From: Paenibacillus_AB hodogayensis
GTDB lineage: Bacteria > Bacillota > Bacilli > Paenibacillales > NBRC-103111
Reading direction: 5' to 3'
Assembly: GCF_039536325.1 (NCBI RefSeq)
Contig: NZ_BAAAYO010000010.1
Location: 744,001 to 808,000, forward strand
DNA: 64,000 nucleotides
Below, piece after piece: positions 43,319-51,667 of this stretch. The stretch's first letter is position 1, and every line of letters starts with the position of its first letter. The position numbers were made by a program, and so were the translations under genes. The notes under the pieces are model-generated. The model saw nothing but the letters and a program-made list of their open reading frames with translations, had not been told where the DNA came from and did no database searches.

Positions 43319-43957
43319 TTATCGTTTTACCCCAAAAAAATGGATGCTTTTGCCTAAAAACTTCCGTTTCGAATAGCGCATGGTAGCCGCGAATACAACG
43401 ACGATCGCAAGCAGCGAATACAGCGTGCGGACCGCTCCGATGACGTGCAGGGCAGCGAGCAGCACCATCATATCGAACAGCAAAATGTAAAACGCGGCCG
43501 GAAGCCCGGTACGGTCAGCGGCCACTTGCCCGATCAGATCCGTTCCCCCGGAATTGGTCCGGTATGCGAGCATCATGCCGACTCCGGTCCCGATCAGCCA
43601 GCCCCCGAGCAGCGCATGCGCGGCGATCCCCAGCCGGAACCATTCCGCAGCCGGGGAAAACAGATCGATCAACAGCGAGGACACGAGCAGACCGTATACG
43701 CCACTCCGGAACAATGCCTTATCATAAAAAAACACGCCAACGAACACGGGCGCGCTAATGAGCAAAACCGTCAAGCCCGGCATGATCCCGAAGTGATAGT
43801 TAAGCAGCAGCCCGATGCCGATCAAGCCCCCGTCGATCAGCCGGTATGGAGACAGAAAAGCGTCTACCCCGAACGCCAAGGCGGAGCTGCCGAGCACAAT
43901 GGCTATCCATTTCATGAACGCGTTGCACGCCCTTTCCTTATTCCTCGTCCCATTCAT
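43319..43957 (-). CDS. YitT family membrane protein, short form without DUF2179
   Basis: A 212-residue protein with five to six helices and the YitT signature SPYRLIDGGLIGIGLLLNYHFG and YRTNSGGTDLIGQV. The C-terminal DUF2179 domain seen in the paralogue at 63013 is missing, which is normal for the short branch. Function is unproved; transport of an unknown solute has been suggested for the family. It is transcribed divergently from the two-component genes. Confidence 0.85.
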   Translation of the reverse strand: MNGTRNKERACNAFMKWIAIVLGSSALAFGVDAFLSPYRLIDGGLIGIGLLLNYHFGIMPGLTVLLISAPVFVGVFFYDKALFRSGVYGLLVSSLLIDLFSPAAEWFRLGIAAHALLGGWLIGTGVGMMLAYRTNSGGTDLIGQVAADRTGLPAAFYILLFDMMVLLAALHVIGAVRTLYSLLAIVVVFAATMRYSKRKFLGKSIHFFGVKR

Positions 43958-43966
43958 TGTATGGGA

Positions 43967-44021
43967 TTAAGAATTCTTTAAGAACTCGCGAGGAACTTTC
44001 TTAAGAAATGAAGGCTATAAT
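43967..44021 (+). promoter_or_regulatory. Two-component operon promoter region with TTAAGAA repeats
   Basis: The heptamer TTAAGAA occurs at 43967, 43978 and 44001 (spacings 11 and 23 bp), ahead of TATAAT at 44016-44021. OmpR-type regulators bind direct repeats with about 11-bp spacing, so autoregulation is likely. The repeats also form small palindromes (TTTCTTAAGAAA at 43997-44008). Confidence 0.4.
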
Positions 44022-44245
44022 GAGGCTCATTGCATAACCGTGTCATGAAGCGGTTCGCTTCTTATTGTCGAGGTACAAGCCCGCTTCTGCCGCAGGCTTG
44101 CCGGCGGTATACGACTTGAAAATCCGAGCATTGGCGGGCATCATGCGATCCGTCCGGGCGGCGGCAGGCGCGAAGCCGCGTTTTCTATCGCCGGCCGGCT
44201 GTGGTATTCTTTTATCGCGAGAACAACGAATGGAGACGATTGCGT

Positions 44246-44941
44246 ATGGCACAGGAGACGCTGCTCCTGGTGGACGACGAGCAGGAAATCTTGGACTTGC
44301 TGGAAATCTACTTGAAAAACGAAGGATACAACCTGCTGCGGGCCGCCAACGGCGTCGAAGCGCTTGACGTGCTGAGGCGCGTAGAGGTCGACCTGATCAT
44401 TCTCGATATTATGATGCCGCGGATGGACGGCATTCAGGCTTGCATGCGCATCCGCGAAGAAAAAAACATGCCGATCATCATGCTTTCCGCCAAAAGCCAG
44501 GATATGGACAAGATCATGGGACTGAGCACGGGCGCCGACGATTACATGACGAAGCCGTTCAATCCGCTGGAGCTGGTCGCGCGGGTGAAATCCCAGCTTC
44601 GCCGCTACAAGCGGCTGAATGTAGCTGTCCCGCGGCTGGAGGAAGAGATCGAGATCGACGAGCTTATCATCAATACGGCGACCCACGAAGTTCATGTGGA
44701 GGGCCGCGAGGTGAGGCTGACGCCGCGCGAATTCGCCATACTCGAGCTGCTGGCGCGCAACCGCGGCATCGTGTTCAGCATCGAGAAAATATACGAGTCG
44801 GTCTGGAACGAAGCTTTCTACGAATCGGACAATACGGTTATGGTGCATATTCGCAAAATACGCGAGAAGCTAGAGACGACGCCTCGCCAGCCGAAGTACA
44901 TCAAGACCGTATGGGGGGTCGGCTACAAAATTGAAAAGTAG
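44246..44941 (+). CDS. OmpR/PhoB family response regulator
   Basis: A 231-residue regulator from ATG 44246 (GGAGA nine bases ahead). The receiver domain has the acidic pair DDE near residue 9, phosphorylation site Asp54 (LDIMMPRMDG), and MTKPFNPLELVARV with the conserved Lys. The C-terminal winged helix (residues about 130-230) has LTPREFAILELLARNRGIVFSIEKIYESVW. The PFNPLELVAR form is typical of VanR-like members. Its stop codon overlaps the histidine-kinase start, so the pair is translationally coupled. Confidence 0.93.
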   Translation: MAQETLLLVDDEQEILDLLEIYLKNEGYNLLRAANGVEALDVLRRVEVDLIILDIMMPRMDGIQACMRIREEKNMPIIMLSAKSQDMDKIMGLSTGADDYMTKPFNPLELVARVKSQLRRYKRLNVAVPRLEEEIEIDELIINTATHEVHVEGREVRLTPREFAILELLARNRGIVFSIEKIYESVWNEAFYESDNTVMVHIRKIREKLETTPRQPKYIKTVWGVGYKIEK

Positions 44942-46487
44942 GTCGCTCTTCAATCCGCTTCACTGGTTGTTTATGGCGCTCGGCTTTCTGCGCGACATCT
45001 ACGTCTTCGTCCGGCGGCATATCGAATCGAGCATCCGGCTGCAGCTCATTTTGACGTTCGTCTTCTGCGTGCTGGTCGGTTTGGTCGTGCGCAGCTTGAC
45101 GATGCCGCTGTTCGCCGACGCCAACAAATATCCGATCATCGATTACTCGAACGGAGTCCACGAGATCGATATGCAAGCCCGTTCGATCTTGAACGACATC
45201 AACAATGAGAACGACAATCCTTCCGTCATGTACCGCACCAATACCGCCGAGTCCGCGCCGGCTGGCGAGCAAGCAACGGAGAAGAAAATCGCCGATATTA
45301 TCGCCCGCTACAATCAATGGAAGCCGGATTTGAAAATATTGCTGCTCAATCTGGACGGCCGGGTACTCTTCAAGTCGGCCAACGCCACCGAAAGCCAGGT
45401 GGACCTGCACAACATTATCCGCAATGCGATGGACGCCCGGATCAACGACAGACGATACCAGAACCAGGAGTATTCCAGCTTCTACCCGCTGAATCTGCAA
45501 AGCCAGAAAGCTTATCTTGTCGTATCCGGCCTGCCATCGCCGAATATCGTCTACCAATCGGGGGGCGGCAGCCCGATGCCGGCGCTGCTGGCGTTCGTGG
45601 CCTTTATCTTCGTCTTCTTCTGGATTACCAAGCGAAAAATGAAATATATCGAGGAATTGGCCAGCGGCCTGCTGGAAATATCCAAAGGCAAGATGCATTA
45701 TCGCGTCCCGCTGAGAAGCCGTGATGAGCTGGGCACGCTGGCGGACAGCATCAACCGGATGACGGTGGAGCTGGAGCAGACGATGGAGGAGGAACGCCGC
45801 GCGGAGGCGACCAAAAACGAGCTGATCACCAACGTCTCCCACGACCTGCGCACGCCGCTCACGCTTATCATGGGATACCTGCGGCTGCTGAAGGATAGAA
45901 ATTACGAGTCCGATGCACAGGCGGACTCGTACGTCAGCATCGCCTACGGCAAATCGGAGAAGCTCAAAACGCTGATCGACGACTTGTTCGAATACACCAA
46001 GCTGTCCAATAAAGGCGATATGCTGAGGCTGGACACGGTGTGCATCAACGAGCTGCTTGAGCAGCTGCTGGAAGAGATGGTCGGCTACGCCGAGGAGAAC
46101 GATCTGTCGATCGTGCGGGCGTTCCCGCCGGAGAAGCTCAAGGTCAGCGTCGACGCCGATAAAATGATTCGCGTATTCGACAATCTGTTGACCAACGCCG
46201 TCAAATACAGCCACAAGCCGGGCACGATCCGGGTGCTGCTGTTCCGCGAAGGCGACTACGCGACCGTACGCATCAGCAACAACGGTACGCCGCTTTCGCC
46301 TCAAGATCTGGAACGTCTGTTCGATCGCTTCTACCGTATCGATCCGGCCCGCACGTCGGAAAGCGGCGGTTCCGGACTCGGACTCGCCATCGCCAAGAGC
46401 ATCATCGACTACCATGGCGGCGAAATATGGGCCGAGTGCGAGGGCGACGAAATCCGTTTCTGGGTCCGGCTCAAGCTGGCCGACTGA
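44931..46487 (+). CDS. Sensor histidine kinase with HAMP domain
   Basis: A 518-residue membrane kinase that starts with TTG at 44931 within the last codons of the regulator gene. Helix 1 is near residues 35-58, an extracytoplasmic domain of about 150 residues follows, helix 2 is near 215-235. A HAMP linker, the dimerisation domain with His304 (NVSHDLRTPLTLIMGYL), and an ATPase domain (VFDNLLTNAVKYSH, GSGLGLAIAKSIIDYHGGEI) complete it. It should phosphorylate the partner regulator in response to an envelope signal; VanS-like branch suggested by the ATPase segment. Confidence 0.93.
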   Translation: MKSRSLFNPLHWLFMALGFLRDIYVFVRRHIESSIRLQLILTFVFCVLVGLVVRSLTMPLFADANKYPIIDYSNGVHEIDMQARSILNDINNENDNPSVMYRTNTAESAPAGEQATEKKIADIIARYNQWKPDLKILLLNLDGRVLFKSANATESQVDLHNIIRNAMDARINDRRYQNQEYSSFYPLNLQSQKAYLVVSGLPSPNIVYQSGGGSPMPALLAFVAFIFVFFWITKRKMKYIEELASGLLEISKGKMHYRVPLRSRDELGTLADSINRMTVELEQTMEEERRAEATKNELITNVSHDLRTPLTLIMGYLRLLKDRNYESDAQADSYVSIAYGKSEKLKTLIDDLFEYTKLSNKGDMLRLDTVCINELLEQLLEEMVGYAEENDLSIVRAFPPEKLKVSVDADKMIRVFDNLLTNAVKYSHKPGTIRVLLFREGDYATVRISNNGTPLSPQDLERLFDRFYRIDPARTSESGGSGLGLAIAKSIIDYHGGEIWAECEGDEIRFWVRLKLAD

Positions 46488-46600
46488 CGGGACCCGATGC
46501 GGATGGAGATAAGCCGCTGTCGGGAAGAGCGGAAGCCGTCGCTTTCGCTTCCCCGTTCCGGTCACGCTCTGTCCCGGGATCAAGCTGCGCCGGCACAACA

Positions 46601-46646
46601 AAAGAAGTCTCCCTAACCACCATAAAGTGGATGGGAGACTTCTTTT
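46601..46646. terminator. Terminator between convergent genes
   Basis: AAAGAAGTCTCCC (46601-46613) pairs with GGGAGACTTCTTTT (46633-46646). It serves the kinase gene on the plus strand and the PadR gene on the minus strand; the T runs are short. Confidence 0.75.
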
Positions 46647-46673
46647 GTTATGCAATGTTAAAGGAGCCCGCAG

Positions 46674-47300
46674 TCAGAGCGCTCCCCCTTCACCGGCGCC
46701 GTCCGGCTTTTCCGGCCGGTCGGCCGGCAGCGTCGGAGGATATTCCGGTATCGCATCGAAGCAGTTCTTGAGCAGCCCGTCCTCGGCATCCTGCAACAGC
46801 CGTCTCAGCCAGCGCGTGGTGGTCAGTCCGTGCTCGTAGCCGCTGATCATCAGATGGAGCACGCCCCGCGGCACGATGCCGATATGTTCCTCGTATACTT
46901 GCTTCATCCGTTCGGTCCGCTCTTCGACCAAGACCAGCTTTTTCCTCAGCACCTCGATAATTTTATCCGTATCCCCATAATGAGAGAAAGGCAGCGCCAT
47001 ATGCATCGGGTGATGGAATGGCACATCCGCCTCCATCTGTTCGATCAGCAACCTCTGAAAGCAGTCTCTGCCTGCCGGGGTAATGCGGTATATCGTCTTC
47101 TCGGGACGGTTCGTGTCGCGTACGACCTCGACCGTTTCGATCATGCCTTCTTTCTTCAATTGATCGATTGCGTAATAGAGCGAGCCGTCTTTCATTTTAA
47201 TAAAGCGGTGCATTTCCCGCTCTATCATTTTTTGTCGCAATTCGTAAGGATGGCTCTCGCCCTCCATCAATAACCCGAGTATTGCGAGTCTCATCGACAC
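46674..47300 (-). CDS. PadR family transcriptional regulator
   Basis: A 208-residue PadR-type repressor: winged helix in residues 1-80 (LAILGLLMEGESHPYELRQKMIEREMHRFIKMKDGSLYYAIDQLKKEGMIE) followed by a helical dimerisation domain and a Pro/Glu-rich tail. The start is GTG 47300 or the ATG two codons later; AGGTGA fits the GTG better. It lies 166 bp downstream of a DHA2 exporter gene on the same strand, and an operator-like palindrome lies in that exporter's promoter, so it probably represses the exporter. Confidence 0.92.
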   Translation of the reverse strand: MSMRLAILGLLMEGESHPYELRQKMIEREMHRFIKMKDGSLYYAIDQLKKEGMIETVEVVRDTNRPEKTIYRITPAGRDCFQRLLIEQMEADVPFHHPMHMALPFSHYGDTDKIIEVLRKKLVLVEERTERMKQVYEEHIGIVPRGVLHLMISGYEHGLTTTRWLRRLLQDAEDGLLKNCFDAIPEYPPTLPADRPEKPDGAGEGGAL

Positions 47301-47355
47301 TTGGCATCACCTGCAAGCAAATTTCTGCGCACGTCGACGCATGACATCCCTTCAG

Positions 47356-47411
47356 AGGAAAAACCGCCAGTTTCCGACGGTGCCATGCCCGAACGCGCGC
47401 CAGGTTTACGT
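47356..47411. repeat. Diverged solo copy of the 27-kb repeat spacer
   Basis: GAAAAACCGCCAGTTTCC with a following GAACGCGCGCCAGGTTT matches the GAAAAAACGCCAGTTCC ... GCGCGCCAGCTTT part of the array at 27081-27713. It lies in the 166-bp gap between the exporter and padR genes, and the hairpin half of the unit is missing. Confidence 0.4.
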
Positions 47412-47466
47412 CATCCCTCTTTCCCGTCATGTGCGCCAGGAACGCGAAGGATGTCCTTATCCCTAG

Positions 47467-48993
47467 TTATACGTGCGAAGGTGATGTCGGTTCCGCTTTT
47501 GGGCCCGAGGCCGAAACTTCCATCTTGGCTCTGCCCATCAGCAGGATCAGAATGACCGCAACGGCCACGAATAAAGTGGACCATTGAAACACATAAGCGA
47601 TCGAATCGGCCAGCGCGGCGATCAGCTTATCGAGTATCGGGCCCGGAATGTTTTTCTTCACCTCCGGCTGCAGCAGCACCTGGGCGTTCGGGATTTTGTC
47701 GGCAAAGGCCGGATCCGCAATCGCCTTCATCTTGGTGCGCAGGGCGTCATTCTGCAAGGAGCCGAAAACCGTCACGCCGATCGCCGAGCCGATCGTTCGG
47801 AAGAAGCCGACCAGCGAGTTGACGACGCCGCGGCGGTTCGCCTCCACCTTGTACAGCGCGGAGATCGAGGTCACCGGGAACGCGACACCGATGCCAAGGC
47901 CGATCAACACCATATACGAAGTAATGACCCAGCGCGGCGTCCCGATATCGATGGTGCCCAGCAACAACACCGCGATCAGAATGAGCGTGACCGAGCCGAG
48001 CATAATCGTGCGGAAGGACAGCTTGCCGATAAAACGGCCGCCTATCGCGCTCGAAGCGACGACGCCGAGCATCATCGGCGTCAAGACCGAGCCGGCGCTT
48101 GTAGCCGAGCCGCCGAATACGCCTTGAATGAATAGCGGAATATAAGAAGCGCCGGCGATCATGATCGCCCCGTATACGAAGCTGATTCCCATGCTGGAGG
48201 AAAACAGCCGATGTCGGAACAAGCCGAGCGGGATAATCGGGTCGGACACTTTCGTCTCGGTCAGCAAGAAGGCCAAGAAGAGGACGGCGAAGCTAACGAA
48301 CAGCGAGACGATCTGCCAGGAGCCCCAGGCGTATTCCTTGCCTCCCAGCTCCAGCGCGAACATGGCAGACAGGACGGCTGCGGCAAGCGTGATGGTGCCG
48401 AGCCAGTCGATCCGCTGCTTGCGGTGCGCCAGCGATTCGTGGTAAGCGCGCAGCAGCAGAAAGAACGAGACGATGCCGAGCGGCAGATTGATGTAGAAGC
48501 ACCAGCGCCAGTTCATATAATCGGTAAAATACGCCCCGGCCAGCGGCCCGAAGACGCTCGATATGCCGAATACCGCGCCGAACAGCCCTTGCATCTTGCC
48601 CCGTTTTTCCGGAGGAAAAATATCGAAGACGATCGTAAACGTAATCGGCATCAACGCCCCGCCGCCGATCCCCTGGATCACGCGGTACACGATCAGCTGC
48701 ACCATCGAATCGGCGGTGCCGCACAGAGCGGAGCCGACCATGAACACGGTCAGACCGAGCAAATAAAATAGCTTCCTGCCGTACATATCCGAAAGCTTGC
48801 CGAATATCGGCATGGCGGTGACGCTCGCAATCAGGTAAGCGGAGTAGACCCAGACGAATTTGTCGAGACCGCCCAGCTCGCCCATTATCGTCGGCATCGC
48901 CGTCGAGACGATCGTCTGGTCGAGCGAGGCCAACAGCAGGCCGAGCATCAGGCCGACAACGGTCAGCTTGACATTGGATTTTTGCGCATTCAT
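47467..48993 (-). CDS. DHA2 family multidrug exporter (EmrB/QacA)
   Basis: A 508-residue exporter from ATG 48993, where GAGGGATG precedes; the frame is open a further 59 codons upstream without RBS and through the promoter, so the longer start is rejected. 14 helices are expected. Motifs: LDQTIVSTAMPTIMGELGG in helix 1, GKLSDMYGRKLFYLLG as motif A and GAVFGISSVFGPLAGAYF as motif C. It is the same family as the MarR-linked exporter, but controlled differently: a PadR-type operator fills its promoter and padR follows. Confidence 0.93.
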   Translation of the reverse strand: MNAQKSNVKLTVVGLMLGLLLASLDQTIVSTAMPTIMGELGGLDKFVWVYSAYLIASVTAMPIFGKLSDMYGRKLFYLLGLTVFMVGSALCGTADSMVQLIVYRVIQGIGGGALMPITFTIVFDIFPPEKRGKMQGLFGAVFGISSVFGPLAGAYFTDYMNWRWCFYINLPLGIVSFFLLLRAYHESLAHRKQRIDWLGTITLAAAVLSAMFALELGGKEYAWGSWQIVSLFVSFAVLFLAFLLTETKVSDPIIPLGLFRHRLFSSSMGISFVYGAIMIAGASYIPLFIQGVFGGSATSAGSVLTPMMLGVVASSAIGGRFIGKLSFRTIMLGSVTLILIAVLLLGTIDIGTPRWVITSYMVLIGLGIGVAFPVTSISALYKVEANRRGVVNSLVGFFRTIGSAIGVTVFGSLQNDALRTKMKAIADPAFADKIPNAQVLLQPEVKKNIPGPILDKLIAALADSIAYVFQWSTLFVAVAVILILLMGRAKMEVSASGPKAEPTSPSHV

Positions 48994-49038
48994 TTTGTCA
49001 CATCCCTCATTTTTTCCAAAAAATAAGATACACAAATT

Positions 49039-49066
49039 ATTATATTCAAATTTGAGTATATTGCAA
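49039..49066 (-). promoter_or_regulatory. Exporter promoter with PadR-type operator
   Basis: Minus-strand TTGCAA (49066-49061), 16-bp spacer, TATAAT (49044-49039). The 20-bp inverted repeat TATATTCAAATTTGAGTATA (49041-49060; nine of ten pairs) fills the spacer and part of the -10 box. PadR-family operators have this ATA-N-TAT type form. Confidence 0.65.
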
Positions 49067-49196
49067 GAGCGAAAATAGGAAATGTTTCCTAGGCGGGACT
49101 TTCCCTGCCGACACGTTAAAGGTACAATAGACAAGACGACATCGGAACAGTCGGGAGACTGATTTTTCACTTCTATTCGGAGGGAGCAGGTAGAGA

Positions 49197-49583
49197 ATGG
49201 CAGTACGTAAAATCGAACATGTAGGCGTTATGGTAACCGACATGGAGCGCTCGATCGCCTTTTACCGCGATGTGCTCGGCCTGGAAACGCTCGGTACCCT
49301 CGATCATGGCAACGGCACGATCAAGCTGGCCTTTCTTGGCAGCCCGGGAGCCGGCGAAACTCAGTTGGAGCTTGTCCAAGGCTATACCGGACGCCTCGCC
49401 GAAGAGGGTAAAGTTCATCATATCGCTTTTACCGTGGACGATCTGGACGCTGAGATCGCCCGCATCGCCAAGCTGGACGTTACGTTCATCGATCCGGACA
49501 TCACCGTGCTGCCGAACGGCGCGCGTTACCGGTTCTTCTACGGACCGGACGGCGAATGGTTGGAGCTGTTCCAGCCAGCCTGA
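49197..49583 (+). CDS. VOC (glyoxalase/bleomycin-resistance fold) family protein
   Basis: A 128-residue single-domain VOC protein, residues MAVRKIEHVGVMVTDMERSIAFYRD being the first beta-alpha module, with metal-ligand-type His8 and Glu residues (LELVQG, WLELFQ) consistent with glyoxalase I or a related isomerase/dioxygenase. Methylmalonyl-CoA epimerases share this pattern. AGGGAGCAGG precedes the ATG. A LysR gene follows on the same strand, 61 bp away. Confidence 0.88.
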   Translation: MAVRKIEHVGVMVTDMERSIAFYRDVLGLETLGTLDHGNGTIKLAFLGSPGAGETQLELVQGYTGRLAEEGKVHHIAFTVDDLDAEIARIAKLDVTFIDPDITVLPNGARYRFFYGPDGEWLELFQPA

Positions 49584-49644
49584 TTTTCTCCGGCCGTCCG
49601 GGTAAACCCGGCGGCAAGCGGAGACGCAAAGAAAGGAGAATGCC

Positions 49645-50547
49645 GTGAATATCAACCAGTTGGAAACGCTGGTCACCATATCCAAGACGATGAGCTTCCG
49701 TAAAGCGGGCGAGCTGCTCAATCTGACCCAACCGGCGGTTTCTGCTCAGATCAAGAGCCTCGAAGAAGAATTCCGCACCGTACTCGTCGACCGCAATCAG
49801 CCGGTAACGCTGACGGACAGCGGGAAGATCTTCCTGGAGCATGCGGAACGCATTCTGCAGACGGTCGAAGATCTGAAGCAGAAGCTGGACGATCTGAACC
49901 ATACGCCGCAAGGCCATATCCAACTCGGTACGACGACTTCAATCGCCATGCAGATTTTGCCGCGGGTGCTTTCTTATTTTCAAAACCAGTATCCGCTGAT
50001 CAAGACGACCATCCACTCGATGACCTCTTCGCAGATTATGGCGAGCGTGGAGAGCGGCGCCCTTGATGTCGGCATCGGCTATTTGTTCGACAAGCATCCG
50101 GGTCTGGATACGTCGATCCTGTATTATGATACTTTTGAGCTTGTCGTATCGCCCAAGCATCCGCTTGCGGATTTGCGGCATACTACCGTAGACAAGCTGA
50201 AGGATATCCCCTTTATCATGCTGTCCCCCGAAACGGCCGGCAGACGTTTTACGGATCAAGTGTTCCATAATTACAAAATCGAGCCCCCGATCGTGATGGA
50301 GCTGTCAAGCAGCGAAGAGGTCAAGCGGATGGTCGAGCTTAATCTCGGAGCAGCGATCATTTCCAAACTGTCGATCGCAGGGGAGCTGCGGCTCGGGACG
50401 CTCAAGATGATTCAGGTCAACGAGTTGGAGCTGACGCATCCGATCGGCGTCATTACGAAAGCCGGCAAATATACGAGCTCCGCGATGCAGCAGTTTTTGA
50501 GCGATTTGAAGGGGATGCCCGAGTCGAACTTCCACGGCTCGGAATAA
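49645..50547 (+). CDS. LysR family transcriptional regulator
   Basis: A 300-residue regulator. The N-terminal winged helix (NINQLETLVTISKTMSFRKAGELLNLTQPAVSAQIKSLEEEF) is followed by a helix linker and a periplasmic-binding-type effector domain from about residue 90. Start GTG at 49645 with AAAGGAG ahead. LysR proteins usually control a divergent gene; here none lies divergently, so the target is not obvious. The tandem arrangement with the VOC gene suggests autoregulation only. Confidence 0.92.
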   Translation: MNINQLETLVTISKTMSFRKAGELLNLTQPAVSAQIKSLEEEFRTVLVDRNQPVTLTDSGKIFLEHAERILQTVEDLKQKLDDLNHTPQGHIQLGTTTSIAMQILPRVLSYFQNQYPLIKTTIHSMTSSQIMASVESGALDVGIGYLFDKHPGLDTSILYYDTFELVVSPKHPLADLRHTTVDKLKDIPFIMLSPETAGRRFTDQVFHNYKIEPPIVMELSSSEEVKRMVELNLGAAIISKLSIAGELRLGTLKMIQVNELELTHPIGVITKAGKYTSSAMQQFLSDLKGMPESNFHGSE

Positions 50548-50550
50548 AAG

Positions 50551-50614
50551 GATGCCGCTTTGCTGCGCAAAGCTCAGCTTATGCTTACGATGCCAGCTTT
50601 GCTGCGCAAAGCTC
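50551..50614 (+). repeat. Direct repeat of a short hairpin ahead of the PHP gene
   Basis: GATGCC(A)GCTTTGCTGCGCAAAGCTC occurs twice, at 50551-50575 and 50589-50614, 38 bp apart. Each copy contains GCTTTGC-TGC-GCAAAGC, a perfect 7-bp stem with a triplet loop. The second copy ends only a few bases before the RBS of the next gene. No T run, so an operator or RNA control element is more likely than a terminator. Confidence 0.55.
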
Positions 50615-50631
50615 TTAAAGGAGAGCCCAAC

Positions 50632-51438
50632 ATGAAATTCGATCTGCATACGCACCACGATCGCTGCGGACATGCGGAAGGCCATATCCGCGACTATATC
50701 GAATCCGCAGTGGAACATGGCCTCCAGGTGATCGGCATATCGGACCACTCGCCTTATTTCGGCGAAAAGGAAGACCAGCCGTGGCCGGGCATTGCCATGG
50801 CCCGCAGCGAATTCGACCGTTATATCGAAGAAGTGCTTCGGCTGAAAGAAGAGTTTAAAGACCGTATCGAGGTGCTGCTCGGGGTCGAATCGGACTTCTT
50901 CCCGGAGCACGCCGAGACTTACCGGGCGATCTACGCCCGCTATCCGTTCGACTACATTATCGGCTCGGTGCACAAGTCGGACGGCATTAGCATTTTCAAC
51001 AAGAAGCGCTGGACTCATTTGAAGGAAAGCGAGCAGGTGCGGCAGAAGGAGCTGTATTACGGCTTGATCCGGCAGTCGGCGCAAAGCGGCATGTTCCAGA
51101 TTCTCGGACATATCGACGCGATGAAAGGCTATTACCCCCCCTTCTCCGATATCCCCACCCAAGCCATTGAGGAGACGCTGCGCGTCATCGGGCAGAACAA
51201 GCTGGCTATCGAGATCAATACGTCCGGCAAAATGAAAGATTGCGGAGGCTGGTATCCGTCCGATGCGATTCTCGAACGCGCCCTGCACTACGGCGTATCG
51301 GCGACGTTCGGGTCCGACTCCCACGTACCGGACCGGGTTGGCGACGAGTTTGACGAGGTCAAGCGGAAGCTGAAGGAAATCGGCTTCAAGGAATGGGTAT
51401 TTTTCCGGCAGAAGGAGCGGGTCATCGTCCCGCTGTAA
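50632..51438 (+). CDS. Histidinol-phosphatase-like PHP-domain phosphatase
   Basis: A 268-residue PHP metallophosphatase from ATG 50632 (GGAG nine bases ahead); in-frame codons from 50560 run through the hairpin repeats without RBS. Metal-binding motifs are intact: FDLHTHHDRCGHAEG, ISDHSPYF, then GVESDFFPEH, YIIGSVHKSDG, ILGHIDAMKGY and the final FGSDSHVPDRVG. The HisK/HisJ type removes phosphate from histidinol phosphate in histidine synthesis. No his gene is near, as in other Bacillales where hisJ stands alone. Confidence 0.87.
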   Translation: MKFDLHTHHDRCGHAEGHIRDYIESAVEHGLQVIGISDHSPYFGEKEDQPWPGIAMARSEFDRYIEEVLRLKEEFKDRIEVLLGVESDFFPEHAETYRAIYARYPFDYIIGSVHKSDGISIFNKKRWTHLKESEQVRQKELYYGLIRQSAQSGMFQILGHIDAMKGYYPPFSDIPTQAIEETLRVIGQNKLAIEINTSGKMKDCGGWYPSDAILERALHYGVSATFGSDSHVPDRVGDEFDEVKRKLKEIGFKEWVFFRQKERVIVPL

Positions 51439-51587
51439 CCGTTCGGCGCGGCACACCCTGCGCGCGCTAACGAAGAATGGTCCTCCCGTTGCAGCACGAA
51501 TGAATGAAATCGATACGAGTAGGCCTCCCGTCCCATCGACGAGGGGCCCCTTTCTTTGGGTGAAGCCCGACCTGATCTGGGGTGCCC

Positions 51588-51617
51588 GTTGCCCGGCTCC
51601 GCATTTTACCGTACAAT
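51588..51617 (+). promoter_or_regulatory. Promoter of the FAD oxidoreductase gene
   Basis: TTGCCC (51588-51593), 18-bp spacer, TACAAT (51612-51617). The gene start is 51 bp on. An imperfect GC-rich hairpin followed by CTTTCTTT (about 51521-51557) may end the PHP gene transcript. Confidence 0.45.
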
Positions 51618-51667
51618 AGAGGCAGTAATCGGCGCTCATCTTACAGGATATCAAGGAGTTGCATGGG

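Noticed and set aside
44901..46655. 584-codon open frame on the minus strand
   Set aside because: Antisense to the histidine kinase, whose domains are unambiguous; no recognisable domain in the reverse frame.
48994..49170. Longer N-terminus for the PadR-linked exporter
   Set aside because: It would encode the promoter and operator region as protein and lacks an RBS; the internal ATG at 48993 has a good one.
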